Virus record (IMG/VR): IMGVR_UViG_3300022891_000002 | Span: 62,001-126,000 of that record | Strand: one strand, 5' to 3' | DNA: 64,000 bases | Source of the DNA: a virus | In this document: piece by piece, positions 8,717 to 17,252 of the stretch | Numbering within the stretch: position 1 is the first letter of the stretch | Layout: the number at the start of each line of letters is the position of its first letter | The notes under the pieces: generated by a model | Told to the model about the DNA's origin: nothing | Database searches by the model: none | What the model saw: the letters and a program-made list of their open reading frames with translations, nothing else | Position numbers and translations under genes: made by a program

Positions 8717-11407
8717 ATGTCTCCTAAGTCACCTTTAAACAGTATAATTACTTCTACTAATCAATTACCTCCTGAACAAGTAACTAAACTAGCTACAAGT
8801 CCAGGTACATTTCTCTTCAACCCTGTTACTCAGAAAGTTCTTCTCTGTTGTAAGGTAAATACTAAGATTACTCAAGACCCATTACCTCTTAAGATACTTA
8901 AAAATAAAGAGATATTCATAAGTAATCAAATTGAACTACCTGACTTCATAGTAGAACATAAGTTAGTTGGTGGCTTTACCATTAGTAGAAGTTTTGAGAG
9001 TCATCCAACTATATCTTTCAAACTAATGTGTAGTAGAGATGAGATAGATGAGGTACGTGAGAAGTTTAGAGATAGATTTGATATTAAGTATATCTTCTAT
9101 GGAATTCCCTTTAGACTGACTAACTATTCAGAAGTTATTGGGGAAAGAGTTGTCTATCCAGAAGGACATTACGATATAGACTTATCCTTTACAGGTTGGT
9201 ATGAGAAGTTAATCAATCAACCTTTGTTTGTTAAAAATAGAGGTACAAGTAACACAACTAATAAACCTTTTGAAGCTCCTGAATGTAGATTAGATGGAAA
9301 TAGTAAAGCAAATAGTGAGCTGGCTAACTCACTCAACAAACCAGATGAATTAGTAGTACCTCTTAGTTCTTATGCAAGTAGGTTAGGTTTTAGTTACTTA
9401 GGTTATGACTTCTTATGTAACTATCAGAAACCTGTATCTCCTGACCTAACTACTACTTTTGCTAGTGAGTTAGATAGTAGAAAGAGAACTAAAGGTCTTT
9501 ATGTACTTTACTCATCTGATGAAGGTATTAAAACTATTAGTTGGGCAACACCTTCTAAATTTAAGGTAAGAGAAGATAGAATAGTTCCTCCTGTTAGTTA
9601 TTCAGATAATATGAGTGAGTTAGGATATAAACCTTCTGAACTCTCATGGAATAAGTCAGATGAAGAACCTTTAGATACTAATGAAGAAGATACTTATCAG
9701 AATACTATTCCTCAATGGCTACAACTAAATATTAGAGTAAAAAAATCTATTAGTGACCCGGATAATGCAAGTTCACCTCCTAACGAGGAAGGATTACTTA
9801 AGACAGTTGACCTTAACTATGATGCTTCAGGAAAGATAAAAGTTAAGACTACTACTAAGAGAGAAGGCACAACTATCATTTGGGAGAAGATAGAGACTTG
9901 GGGATTCATGTACTTATCTAAGGATATTGTTATCACTAGAGACGGAGAAAGTATATTAGAAGCTTCTCCTAGTAACTATTGGGGACTAACTGAATCTCAA
10001 GAAACTACTTACATATTTGATTCCGCTACTGGCTACTACTTAGGTAACTCAATAACCGGATGGAAAATGTGTAGATATAAGCAGGAGTCTTCTACTGAAA
10101 CAGCTAAGTTAGAACAAGAGAAACAAGCAATAGCCGACCCATTAAGTAAACTCTTTGAATCAGATGAAGTAGTTAGAGGTGAAAAGTTATATGAGTTAAA
10201 CCAAGTAATAGATTGTTATAGATTTAGAGCTATTCCGATTAGTGGGGGAACTCAGTTTATACTACGCCAAAATAGAGACTACTACCAAGACGCTAATAAC
10301 TCATCTCCTAACATTCCTTATCAAGTTTGTACTAATGATGGAAAGTTAATTACTAAATATATGCGTGACCCGACTTGGGTAGAACCAATGTATGTAGGAG
10401 AAGAATACACTTTCTACTCTTGTTACTCTAGAACAGAAGACCCAGCAAACTTAGCACTTAGAAGAGAATTTAGAGACTCACCCCCTGAAACTGTTACTGA
10501 TAATCCTATTTATAATCCACCTTTAACTACTGGTAGAGAGATGGAGATATATAAAAAAGTCTTTATTCATAGAAGTAAATCTACTATTCAAGAGGAAGGA
10601 TTAGGTTTTACTTCTACTGGTTCATCAGTTAAAGATAATTTTATAGGAGATGGTAAAGATGGAATAGAAGAGAAATACGAGACTCACATTACTGAACGTT
10701 CGGCTCAAGATAGTAACTTTAGAAATGCTTCTACTAACATCCGAATAGAAGATGGAAGTGGTAGACCTCCAGAAGCGACAAGGAAACAACTACCTTTTGT
10801 ACCTAAAACTGAGGAGAGCTTAAAGGAGAACTCAGATGTTTACTACACAATGACCGAAACTAAACGTAAAGATGCCGTACAATCGCAACCTAAAGATACT
10901 TACAGACATCTATTAATTACTCAAGGTTATAACGTTAATGACCCAATACAAGGTTCTGTCTCTTACAATACTAAACACAAATCCGAAGCATTCTTAGGTG
11001 CAATTACTGATTTAGAGATAGATGATATGAATAATAATTGTTCTATTTCTTTAACTACTCTATTTAGACCTGAAATGATAGAAGGTAGTAAAGTTACTTT
11101 TAACTATTCTTGGGATGCTTGGAAGTGTCGAATTATAAGTAATAGTAGTAGTGTAAATATTGTAGGTTATCAAGAACTAGAAGATGGTACATTACTTACT
11201 CAGGTTACTGGTTCTACTTCTCTTAGTTTAGGTATAGATAGTAGTTTGGGTAGCTTAACCTCATTAACTAAAGTCAAACTACCTAGAGAAAACGTTGAAC
11301 CTATCAAGACTAACAATCCTAATGAAGCATATATATTTGATATGTACACAAGAGGAAAAGAGTTAGGTAAGATAGCTTATGGGTTTGGAAGTAGATATTC
11401 AGGATAG
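8717..11407 (+). CDS. Putative tail hub or baseplate protein, 896 aa
   Basis: Large beta-rich + strand protein in the tail module. The first ~170 residues (ending around YDIDLSFTGWYEKL) look like a compact domain of the type found in tail-hub or distal-tail proteins; the middle is Ser/Thr/Pro-rich with low-complexity linkers, and the C-terminal ~100 residues return to ordered strands ending AYGFGSRYSG. I see no lysozyme, peptidase or pyocin-knob motif. Role inferred from size, composition and position after the tape measure and before the fibre genes. Its 3' end overlaps the convergent gene at 11377 by 31 bases. Confidence 0.5.
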   Translation: MSPKSPLNSIITSTNQLPPEQVTKLATSPGTFLFNPVTQKVLLCCKVNTKITQDPLPLKILKNKEIFISNQIELPDFIVEHKLVGGFTISRSFESHPTISFKLMCSRDEIDEVREKFRDRFDIKYIFYGIPFRLTNYSEVIGERVVYPEGHYDIDLSFTGWYEKLINQPLFVKNRGTSNTTNKPFEAPECRLDGNSKANSELANSLNKPDELVVPLSSYASRLGFSYLGYDFLCNYQKPVSPDLTTTFASELDSRKRTKGLYVLYSSDEGIKTISWATPSKFKVREDRIVPPVSYSDNMSELGYKPSELSWNKSDEEPLDTNEEDTYQNTIPQWLQLNIRVKKSISDPDNASSPPNEEGLLKTVDLNYDASGKIKVKTTTKREGTTIIWEKIETWGFMYLSKDIVITRDGESILEASPSNYWGLTESQETTYIFDSATGYYLGNSITGWKMCRYKQESSTETAKLEQEKQAIADPLSKLFESDEVVRGEKLYELNQVIDCYRFRAIPISGGTQFILRQNRDYYQDANNSSPNIPYQVCTNDGKLITKYMRDPTWVEPMYVGEEYTFYSCYSRTEDPANLALRREFRDSPPETVTDNPIYNPPLTTGREMEIYKKVFIHRSKSTIQEEGLGFTSTGSSVKDNFIGDGKDGIEEKYETHITERSAQDSNFRNASTNIRIEDGSGRPPEATRKQLPFVPKTEESLKENSDVYYTMTETKRKDAVQSQPKDTYRHLLITQGYNVNDPIQGSVSYNTKHKSEAFLGAITDLEIDDMNNNCSISLTTLFRPEMIEGSKVTFNYSWDAWKCRIISNSSSVNIVGYQELEDGTLLTQVTGSTSLSLGIDSSLGSLTSLTKVKLPRENVEPIKTNNPNEAYIFDMYTRGKELGKIAYGFGSRYSG

Positions 11408-11775
11408 CAATCTACGTACATAGTTTTATTTTCCTCATTCCATCTACTACCTACCTCTCTTACATAGTAGTATTTGGATTTAAGTAACTTAATAGGTTGA
11501 GTATAGACTGCAAATTTATCTGCTAAGTAGAAACAATCAAACATTTTATTTATGCATTCTTCTATATCGGAGTTATCCACTTCCCACCAAACAACACTAT
11601 TATCACCAAAATAATCAATTCTATCAAAGCTATAGTATTTGGAATAACCAGATTTGTGTAATAGATAAAAAGTTATTCTAGTAACTTTTTCATCAGGATA
11701 GTCTGCTAATTCTATATTAATATCGGGTTTTTCTTCAGATAGATACCTTTGCTTGCCATGAATAGTTATTTTCAT
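11377..11775 (-). CDS. Hypothetical protein, paralogue of 34744-35082
   Basis: 132-residue protein beginning MKITIHGKQRYL; the protein at 34744-35082 begins MKITIWGKQYPL and shares a similar length and a late F-x2-A-(E/D)-x-F element. The neighbour at 12000 has a comparable middle (FDSSDYKEYGDSKIIW against FDRIDYFGDNSVVWW). These look like members of one diverged beta-rich family spread over the genome. Function unknown. Confidence 0.7.
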   Translation of the reverse strand: MKITIHGKQRYLSEEKPDINIELADYPDEKVTRITFYLLHKSGYSKYYSFDRIDYFGDNSVVWWEVDNSDIEECINKMFDCFYLADKFAVYTQPIKLLKSKYYYVREVGSRWNEENKTMYVDCYPEYLLPNP

Positions 11776-12000
11776 TTACTTTATCTCAAATAAGTTGTTA
11801 TCTATATACCTAATTAACTTATCTTTTGCTTCATCTACTGAATTAGCTACTACATTAAAATAAATCTTACTGTTAGGAGTGTTCTTACCTACTAAACCGT
11901 AGTAATTTTTAATAGCTAGAGTAAGATGATTTTTACTAGCTGTTGTCATCTCAGAGATTTCTATTCTGTAACCTTTATGTATTAAAGATAATATTCCCAT
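11776..12000 (-). CDS. HicB-like small protein, 74 aa
   Basis: Fits the pattern of the recurrent family described at 39349: an opening strand IHKGYRIEIS, a middle strand, then a helix with SVDEAKDKLIRYIDNN. This is the layout of HicB antitoxins (a partial RNase H-like fold), but no HicA toxin or DNA-binding C-terminus is seen. Its ATG shares a base with the upstream gene's stop (TAATG). Family membership is inferred by eye. Confidence 0.55.
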   Translation of the reverse strand: MGILSLIHKGYRIEISEMTTASKNHLTLAIKNYYGLVGKNTPNSKIYFNVVANSVDEAKDKLIRYIDNNLFEIK

Positions 12001-12389
12001 TACAGCTCCTCTTCAGATAAATAAACCTCTACTACTTCACCATTACAATCATTAGCTTCATAAAACACTTGACCATATTGTTTCATAGCTTTACAAATAG
12101 TTAAAATGATTTCTTCTGCCATTCCCCAATAATTAACACTCCAGATGATTTTAGAATCTCCGTATTCTTTATAGTCACTACTATCAAAAGAAACACCTAG
12201 TATTCTAGATTCGTTGTTGACTTTAAAATAGATGTGAAAAGACCTAAAGATAGGATTACACTTAATATCGGGAAAGCTACTTGTCTTATCTAGAAAAATC
12301 ATTTCTCCAGTAGAATACTTCTTAACCAATTCAGTTAAAGTCTCTTCCATTGTACTTAAGACAGCAAAGATATCTTTCTTCTCTGTCAA
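12000..12389 (-). CDS. Hypothetical protein, 129 aa
   Basis: The longest reading starts with TTG at 12389; an internal ATG at codon 14 is an alternative. Beta-rich middle (SFHIYFKVNNESRIL) followed by a helix and an acidic C-terminus (EVYLSEEEL). It shows weak likeness to the 11377 protein. Function unknown. Confidence 0.65.
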   Translation of the reverse strand: MTEKKDIFAVLSTMEETLTELVKKYSTGEMIFLDKTSSFPDIKCNPIFRSFHIYFKVNNESRILGVSFDSSDYKEYGDSKIIWSVNYWGMAEEIILTICKAMKQYGQVFYEANDCNGEVVEVYLSEEEL

Positions 12390-12416
12390 TACAAATCCGG
12401 TTGTTGAAACTCCCCT

Positions 12417-12953
12417 CTATTTAACCTCTACTGTTTTATCTGTTTTCTTGATTAACTGTCTAAAGTCGTGAGGAAATATAATATCTTTACTGTTCCAAAA
12501 TCCTAACTTAGCTCTGTTACTTAAAGCCGTTTGTTTAATAATGTTTAGTAGAATATCTAACTCTCTGTCGCTATACTCATATCTTTCAGTAGGCAAATAG
12601 TAACTAACAGCCATTCCTAGCTTACATAGCTCTACTTGAATATTAGTTTTTAGAGATACTTTCTCGACGTAACAATCCACTATCCATCTACCATAAATAT
12701 CTAGAAGTACAGGAATGATTATTATAGGTTTGTTGGCTAGTAAGTTGATAAGAGCAGTTTTAGCTAAATCCCCATAACTCCAATGTTCTAATATTTTAGG
12801 TTCTGTACTATTCTGGAATTTCTTCCTGACTTCAGGGGCATCTATCCACTGCAATCTAGCTTTAAAAGTCTCTCCTTCAAAGTTTAGTTCTAAAGTATCT
12901 CCATCTAATACAGATACTAAGTTACATTTATGTTGATTTCCTGGTTTTAGCAT
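12417..12953 (-). CDS. Thermonuclease (SNase)-family nuclease
   Basis: 178 residues matching the staphylococcal nuclease fold: VLDGDT at residues 15-20, ARLQWIDAPE at 32-41 and YGRW at 87-90. The three catalytic positions of the family (Arg33, Glu41, Arg89 here) and metal-binding Asp residues (17/19 and 38) are all present, so a Ca2+-dependent DNase/RNase is expected. There is no signal peptide, so it probably acts inside the infected cell, for example in host DNA degradation or nucleotide recycling. It sits two bases from the frameshift-linked gene pair. Confidence 0.88.
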   Translation of the reverse strand: MLKPGNQHKCNLVSVLDGDTLELNFEGETFKARLQWIDAPEVRKKFQNSTEPKILEHWSYGDLAKTALINLLANKPIIIIPVLLDIYGRWIVDCYVEKVSLKTNIQVELCKLGMAVSYYLPTERYEYSDRELDILLNIIKQTALSNRAKLGFWNSKDIIFPHDFRQLIKKTDKTVEVK

Positions 12954-12954
12954 T

Positions 12955-13662
12955 TTAAGGTATCAATCCATTTATTCTCATTAACTGTCTCATTAAGAAC
13001 TGAGCTTTTCTATCTGTAATTCCTGCTCGACTAAGCCCAATATTAATTTCTCCTGGTGCGCCTAAAAATGTATCTCGTAAATCTCTACTATTAGTAGCAA
13101 AATCTTTAGCTTTTTGAGTAGCATCTTTAATCTCAGGCTCCATTACTCTTGCTACTCTTTTAGCTAATTCTCTTCTACTTAATTTTCTATAATCAACTCC
13201 TTCTTTAGTCATTAATTCGTCAAAGTTATCGTGAATCCTGCTTAACCTCTCAGAGTAACCTTTTGGATTAGTAGATTGTAGATTACCTGACCTAACCTCA
13301 TTTAATAAAGTTCTTATAATCTTGGGTTTAACTACACGAGCATAAATAAGTTGTTCTGTACCTCTAGACAGCCCTCTTGCAGTAACTCTAATTGCACCTC
13401 TTCTACCAGATATAGCTTGAAGTGCTTTTTCCCACTCTTCAGCTTTTACTTGAATTCCTAACTTCTCTGCTTCTGGGTCTTTAGCTACTTTGTTTATCTG
13501 TGCGATAGCATTACCCATCAAACTCTTTCTTTCTGTTACTGAAGCAATAGCCAGCTCTTGTATTTTTTCTCTATCTTGAATAGCAGCTTTAGTTCTATCT
13601 ATTAGTAGAAGGTTACGTCTAGAAGGAGAAGGTACGATATCATCTAGTTTTTTTTTACGGTT
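12955..13662 (-). CDS. Downstream frame of a probable -1 frameshifted gene
   Basis: The frame is open from 13662 to the stop at 12955, about 47 codons further upstream than its first candidate starts (TTG at 13521, ATG at 13518). The upstream part reads as ordinary protein (LDDIVPSPSRRN, then AAIQDREKIQELAIASVTER) and overlaps the end of the 13644-14351 frame at a run of nine A residues (13648-13656 on this strand). The simplest reading is that ribosomes slip -1 there, joining both frames into about 465 residues. Helical, basic, with no recognised domain. Internal initiation at 13518 is an alternative, with only a weak purine-rich site before it. Confidence 0.6.
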   Translation of the reverse strand, partial: NRKKKLDDIVPSPSRRNLLLIDRTKAAIQDREKIQELAIASVTERKSLMGNAIAQINKVAKDPEAEKLGIQVKAEEWEKALQAISGRRGAIRVTARGLSRGTEQLIYARVVKPKIIRTLLNEVRSGNLQSTNPKGYSERLSRIHDNFDELMTKEGVDYRKLSRRELAKRVARVMEPEIKDATQKAKDFATNSRDLRDTFLGAPGEINIGLSRAGITDRKAQFLMRQLMRINGLIP

Positions 13663-14351
13663 TCATCTGAAATAGCTTTCTCTCTCTTGAGTCTATCTTT
13701 TACTTTTCTAGTTGCTTTATCTAATTTACCTTCTGAATTATCTACTAACCTGACAATAGAGGTTCTCTCTGGAGGTCTACCTAAACTTCCTTTCTTAGCT
13801 GGAGCTAATAGGGCTTTTTCAACTTGTAATATAGTCTGCATTTCTACTGGAAGAGATTGGTATGCTTTTTGTGCGTTACTTACTTGAATCACTTTATCCT
13901 CTGCATTTCTAGTTTTTCTTTGTGGTTTTTGTAATAAACTTCTTTCTTGTGGTTTTTTAGCAGGAGTTAGTAACTTGTTTCCTTCAGACTTCTTAGTAAC
14001 TAACTGACTCTCCTTTTGTATTTTAGTTAATATAGGAGTTTCCCAAGGGTCACTTATTAAGTTTTGAGATTTCTTACCTTGAGTTAATAGTTTAGTGTCT
14101 GGAACTTTAGTAGATTTTACATTAACTACCATATCACTAGCTTTCTTACCAAATGAAGGTAACTTAAGACCTTTCTTTTTAGCTAGTAACCCTGCTCCTA
14201 CTAATAAACCTGCCCCTCCTACTGCCAAAGCTATTTTCTTACTTCTGTTCTCATCTTTCTTACGGAAGAAGTCATCTACTCGTATTACTTTAAATCCACT
14301 CTTTCCTTTACTTACTCGGTTATGTCCTTTTACTCTATTCTTTCCAAACAT
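13644..14351 (-). CDS. Basic protein with one membrane-like segment; 0-frame of frameshift pair
   Basis: 235 residues, Lys/Arg-rich, with one Gly/Ala/Leu-rich hydrophobic stretch (IALAVGGAGLLVGAGLLA, about residues 41-58) followed by KKK, which could span a membrane. The remainder is basic, Pro/Ser-rich and probably disordered. It ends V-K-K-N-stop exactly where the A9 run lies, and the -1 frame continues open for about 230 codons. Function unknown; a virion-internal or membrane-associated protein would fit the composition. Confidence 0.65.
   Translation of the reverse strand: MFGKNRVKGHNRVSKGKSGFKVIRVDDFFRKKDENRSKKIALAVGGAGLLVGAGLLAKKKGLKLPSFGKKASDMVVNVKSTKVPDTKLLTQGKKSQNLISDPWETPILTKIQKESQLVTKKSEGNKLLTPAKKPQERSLLQKPQRKTRNAEDKVIQVSNAQKAYQSLPVEMQTILQVEKALLAPAKKGSLGRPPERTSIVRLVDNSEGKLDKATRKVKDRLKREKAISDETVKKN
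13648..13656 (-). promoter_or_regulatory. A9 homopolymer, candidate -1 frameshift site
   Basis: On the minus strand GTA is followed by AAA AAA AAC TAG in the zero frame. Slipping back one base on the A run gives AAA CTA GAT GAT and bypasses the TAG at 13644. Homopolymer A runs are well-known slippery sites. A sequencing or natural indel in the run would look the same. Confidence 0.5.
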
Positions 14352-14389
14352 ATAAGATACAATTAGTTAGACACTATCAGTATATCAAA

Positions 14390-14542
14390 ATGGAAGAACA
14401 ATTAATAAGTAAGATACTTGAGATATTAAAGAAAGATAAGATAACTATTAAAGGTAACGTTCTAACTATTGGAGGTAAAGAGATTAAGCTATCTAAAGGT
14501 GGAAGTCAGAAGATTACTACTAGAATTACTCAACTAAGATAG
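14390..14542 (+). CDS. Small protein, 50 aa, start of fibre operon
   Basis: ATG at 14390, TAG at 14542, eight bases before the next ATG; its stop overlaps the AGGAG ribosome site of that gene. The chain is a short amphipathic helix (EQLISKILEILKKDK) followed by beta-prone, Gly/Lys-rich sequence ending KITTRITQLR. Probably cotranscribed with the fibre gene. Function unknown. Confidence 0.65.
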   Translation: MEEQLISKILEILKKDKITIKGNVLTIGGKEIKLSKGGSQKITTRITQLR

Positions 14543-14550
14543 GAGATATC

Positions 14551-17055
14551 ATGGCAGTTACTTATGCAAATAGTAGAATAGTTCTTCCCAGTAGTTGTTG
14601 GTCAATTGTTCCTTCTACTGGTGGTTCCCTATCTGCTACTAATCTCTACTTCTCACTTCAGACAGAAAATAGAATAGGTAGAAACTTACAATTAGTATCC
14701 TCTTTAGTAAGTATAGCTACTAACAACAAAGTAACTATAACGATTAACTCTCAAGCCAAATTACCAACTGAGGAGATATTTAGTTATGTAATTGGGGTTT
14801 CTACTTCTTCTGTTCCAAATACGTTTAGTCAAATAGCTAAAATTCCAGTAACATCATCTACTACTTTTCCATTAGTTTTAGTTATCAGTCGAGATATATT
14901 CTTAAAAACTGGTTATATAACGTCAGATAATCCTAGCGATACTCCTTCTGCGGATTTACTTCATGGAATGCGAATTGGGTATAACGGAACTGGATTAGTT
15001 TATGAATATGACAGTTTAGATTCAACTTCAGCAGTAGATAATCAAGAAACTCTTTTAGCAAGCACTGGTAAGCGATTTAAGGCTAGAGGAGGTTTCTCCA
15101 CTTATATATCCTCAGTTTATGACGTAGACGGTTCTAGGCTCGATTTAAGAGAAGAAAATGATATCAATCCTATTCTTAATAGTTACGGGGCAGATGGAGG
15201 AGATTCTGGCTTTATTAGGCTATGGGTTGACAATGCTAGTGGAAGTGTAGCAGTTGGAACTAGAATTACTCTAACTGTTAAACTAAATGAAAACGTAAAG
15301 ACTAACTTATTTGATAGGAAGATTCGCTATATATTTGAAGGAATAGTAGATTTAAATACTTGTGTTCTTAGGAATACTTTAAGAGATGGAATTACACCTT
15401 TTGAGAAGCTAGGTATTCCATTAGTCTTTAACTCTAATAACCCTAACTTTGCGTTAGAAGAAGATTTACTAATTGGGGAAGCTTTATCTTTTAGTTTCTA
15501 TTTAAATTTTTTAGGAGCAGAACTCAATGACTTTATCCCAGAAGGTTCTATTATTTCTATTTACCCTTCTTTTGTTTCTAATATAGGTAGCTATGTAGCA
15601 GGAGGAGAGATAATAGGTGACTGTATCTTTAGTGAAGGTGGTAGACGTAGAGTATTGCCTTCTACTACTAATACAGGTCTTGAAGTGATGTCCGGTAGTG
15701 GACTAATTAAGAACTATACTTTTCCTCTATTACCTAAAACTACTATCTTAGGATTAATACCTAATACTGCTAATCAAAAAGTTTTTATCAATAACTTAGG
15801 TAACTGCTTTTTAGCTCCTACTAACCTACCTAACTCATCTGCTATTAGAGCTATTGTATCTACTACTTCTGGTCAGACCTCTGTTACTAGCTGGAGTAGT
15901 TATGTACCTATTACTCAAAATAGTAACTTTACACTTACCTTAACTTTACCTACCTTAGTCAGAAGTAATTATCCAGATGTAATTGCTAATAATTCTACTA
16001 CTTTCATTATTGGTAAATATGTAATATATGTACAAAAACAGTCTAACTCTGAGGTGAGAAGATTTGAAGTAAACTATAACAGTAATACTTCTAACAACAC
16101 TTTCTCTATCAACTTACTAGATTGGAATAGTGGAGTAGTTGTAAGTAGTGTACCTTCTACGACTAACTTAAGTAATGAGTTTAATCTATATGACTTACCT
16201 TATTTTGTTATTAGTAGTGGATTAGGAAGTGGATTTAGTATAGGTAGTTATAGATTTAGTATTGCTTATGCCTACGATGGAAATCAAGTAACGTCTATTA
16301 GTCATGATATTGCTAAAGGATGTATAGTAGAGCTTGATATGCCCTTATCTCAGGCACTTAATAATATGAAGTACCTAGGTGAGCCTTTATTTAAGGAACA
16401 ACTAACATTACTAGATACTACTTATATACCTGACGGACAAAGAAGGTCGTTAAAAGGAACTAATAATGAGTATCTAGACTTAATATTTTATAAGTATCAG
16501 ACTGGAGCAGGAGATAATGTTACTAGCTTTAAACCCGGAACTTTACCTTCTAGCTCTCCTGGTATTTGGAAAGAAAAAGAAAGTGGTCTTAATCTAGACC
16601 AAGTAAGTGCTTATGTTTACTCTACTATCTTTCCTAATATCTCTACTTTAAATTCCTATATTAAATCAGTAGACGAAAGTATGATTCCTCTTATATTAGC
16701 TTTAGGAGGTGGAGGAAACAGTAGTAATCAAGGAACATCTATTAGCAGTGGAAATACCGGAAGTAGTAGCTTATCTCCTTTAGTAGTTAGTGGTAGTTCT
16801 ATTAATCCAGATATTAATGTAGCGACTAATTATGTCTTTAATACAACTGGAACAATTAGTAATATAAATAACCCAACTAATATTATGGACGGAGGTAGAT
16901 TTAATATACAGACTAATAATACTGGAATATACAACTTTGGCAATCAGTATAAGTTAGCTGAGAATTATACCAGTGTGTTCTTAGAAGGTAGAGCAGACAT
17001 TAGAGCAGTTGACCGTGGTACACTTGTAGATATAATGATTTTTAGTACGTGGTGA
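14551..17055 (+). CDS. Putative tail fibre or baseplate-associated protein, 834 aa
   Basis: Ser/Thr/Asn/Gly-rich, strongly beta-prone protein with AGGAG six bases before the ATG. No enzymatic motif. The last ~130 residues, after a glycine/serine linker (LALGGGGNSSNQ), look like a separate module ending DIRAVDRGTLVDIMIFSTW, as expected for a receptor-binding or trimerising tip. Starts the + strand fibre cluster 14551-20251. Assigned by composition and place only. Confidence 0.55.
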   Translation: MAVTYANSRIVLPSSCWSIVPSTGGSLSATNLYFSLQTENRIGRNLQLVSSLVSIATNNKVTITINSQAKLPTEEIFSYVIGVSTSSVPNTFSQIAKIPVTSSTTFPLVLVISRDIFLKTGYITSDNPSDTPSADLLHGMRIGYNGTGLVYEYDSLDSTSAVDNQETLLASTGKRFKARGGFSTYISSVYDVDGSRLDLREENDINPILNSYGADGGDSGFIRLWVDNASGSVAVGTRITLTVKLNENVKTNLFDRKIRYIFEGIVDLNTCVLRNTLRDGITPFEKLGIPLVFNSNNPNFALEEDLLIGEALSFSFYLNFLGAELNDFIPEGSIISIYPSFVSNIGSYVAGGEIIGDCIFSEGGRRRVLPSTTNTGLEVMSGSGLIKNYTFPLLPKTTILGLIPNTANQKVFINNLGNCFLAPTNLPNSSAIRAIVSTTSGQTSVTSWSSYVPITQNSNFTLTLTLPTLVRSNYPDVIANNSTTFIIGKYVIYVQKQSNSEVRRFEVNYNSNTSNNTFSINLLDWNSGVVVSSVPSTTNLSNEFNLYDLPYFVISSGLGSGFSIGSYRFSIAYAYDGNQVTSISHDIAKGCIVELDMPLSQALNNMKYLGEPLFKEQLTLLDTTYIPDGQRRSLKGTNNEYLDLIFYKYQTGAGDNVTSFKPGTLPSSSPGIWKEKESGLNLDQVSAYVYSTIFPNISTLNSYIKSVDESMIPLILALGGGGNSSNQGTSISSGNTGSSSLSPLVVSGSSINPDINVATNYVFNTTGTISNINNPTNIMDGGRFNIQTNNTGIYNFGNQYKLAENYTSVFLEGRADIRAVDRGTLVDIMIFSTW

Positions 17056-17252
17056 AAATAAATATGCAAATTGACCAACAGGAATATACTCAGAAATTAG
17101 CAGAAACTTATTATAGACAATCCATTAGTTTTTATACTGAATTAATTGACTTACAAGTTAAACTAGACTTTGCAGAAAAAAAGATACAAGAATTAAAGTC
17201 TAAGTTATTAGAACAAGAGGTAGTAGATGTCGATACGACCACTAATACTTAA
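17049..17252 (+). CDS. Small coiled-coil protein between fibre genes
   Basis: Overlaps the 3' end of the preceding gene; possible starts are GTG 17049, GTG 17052 or ATG 17064. The chain is one coiled coil (LIDLQVKLDFAEKKIQELKS) of the type used for trimerisation or as a fibre chaperone. It ends 26 bases inside the next gene, so the three genes are translationally linked. Function inferred from context. Confidence 0.65.
   Translation: MVKINMQIDQQEYTQKLAETYYRQSISFYTELIDLQVKLDFAEKKIQELKSKLLEQEVVDVDTTTNT

Noticed and set aside
8717-11407. Lysozyme or peptidase domain in the large tail protein
   Set aside because: No catalytic motif of known tail-associated hydrolases could be seen.
13687-14355. 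Plus-strand frames opposite the frameshift pair (13687-13887, 14095-14355)
   Set aside because: Shadows of the minus-strand gene; low-complexity Leu/Pro/Ser composition and no ribosome binding site.
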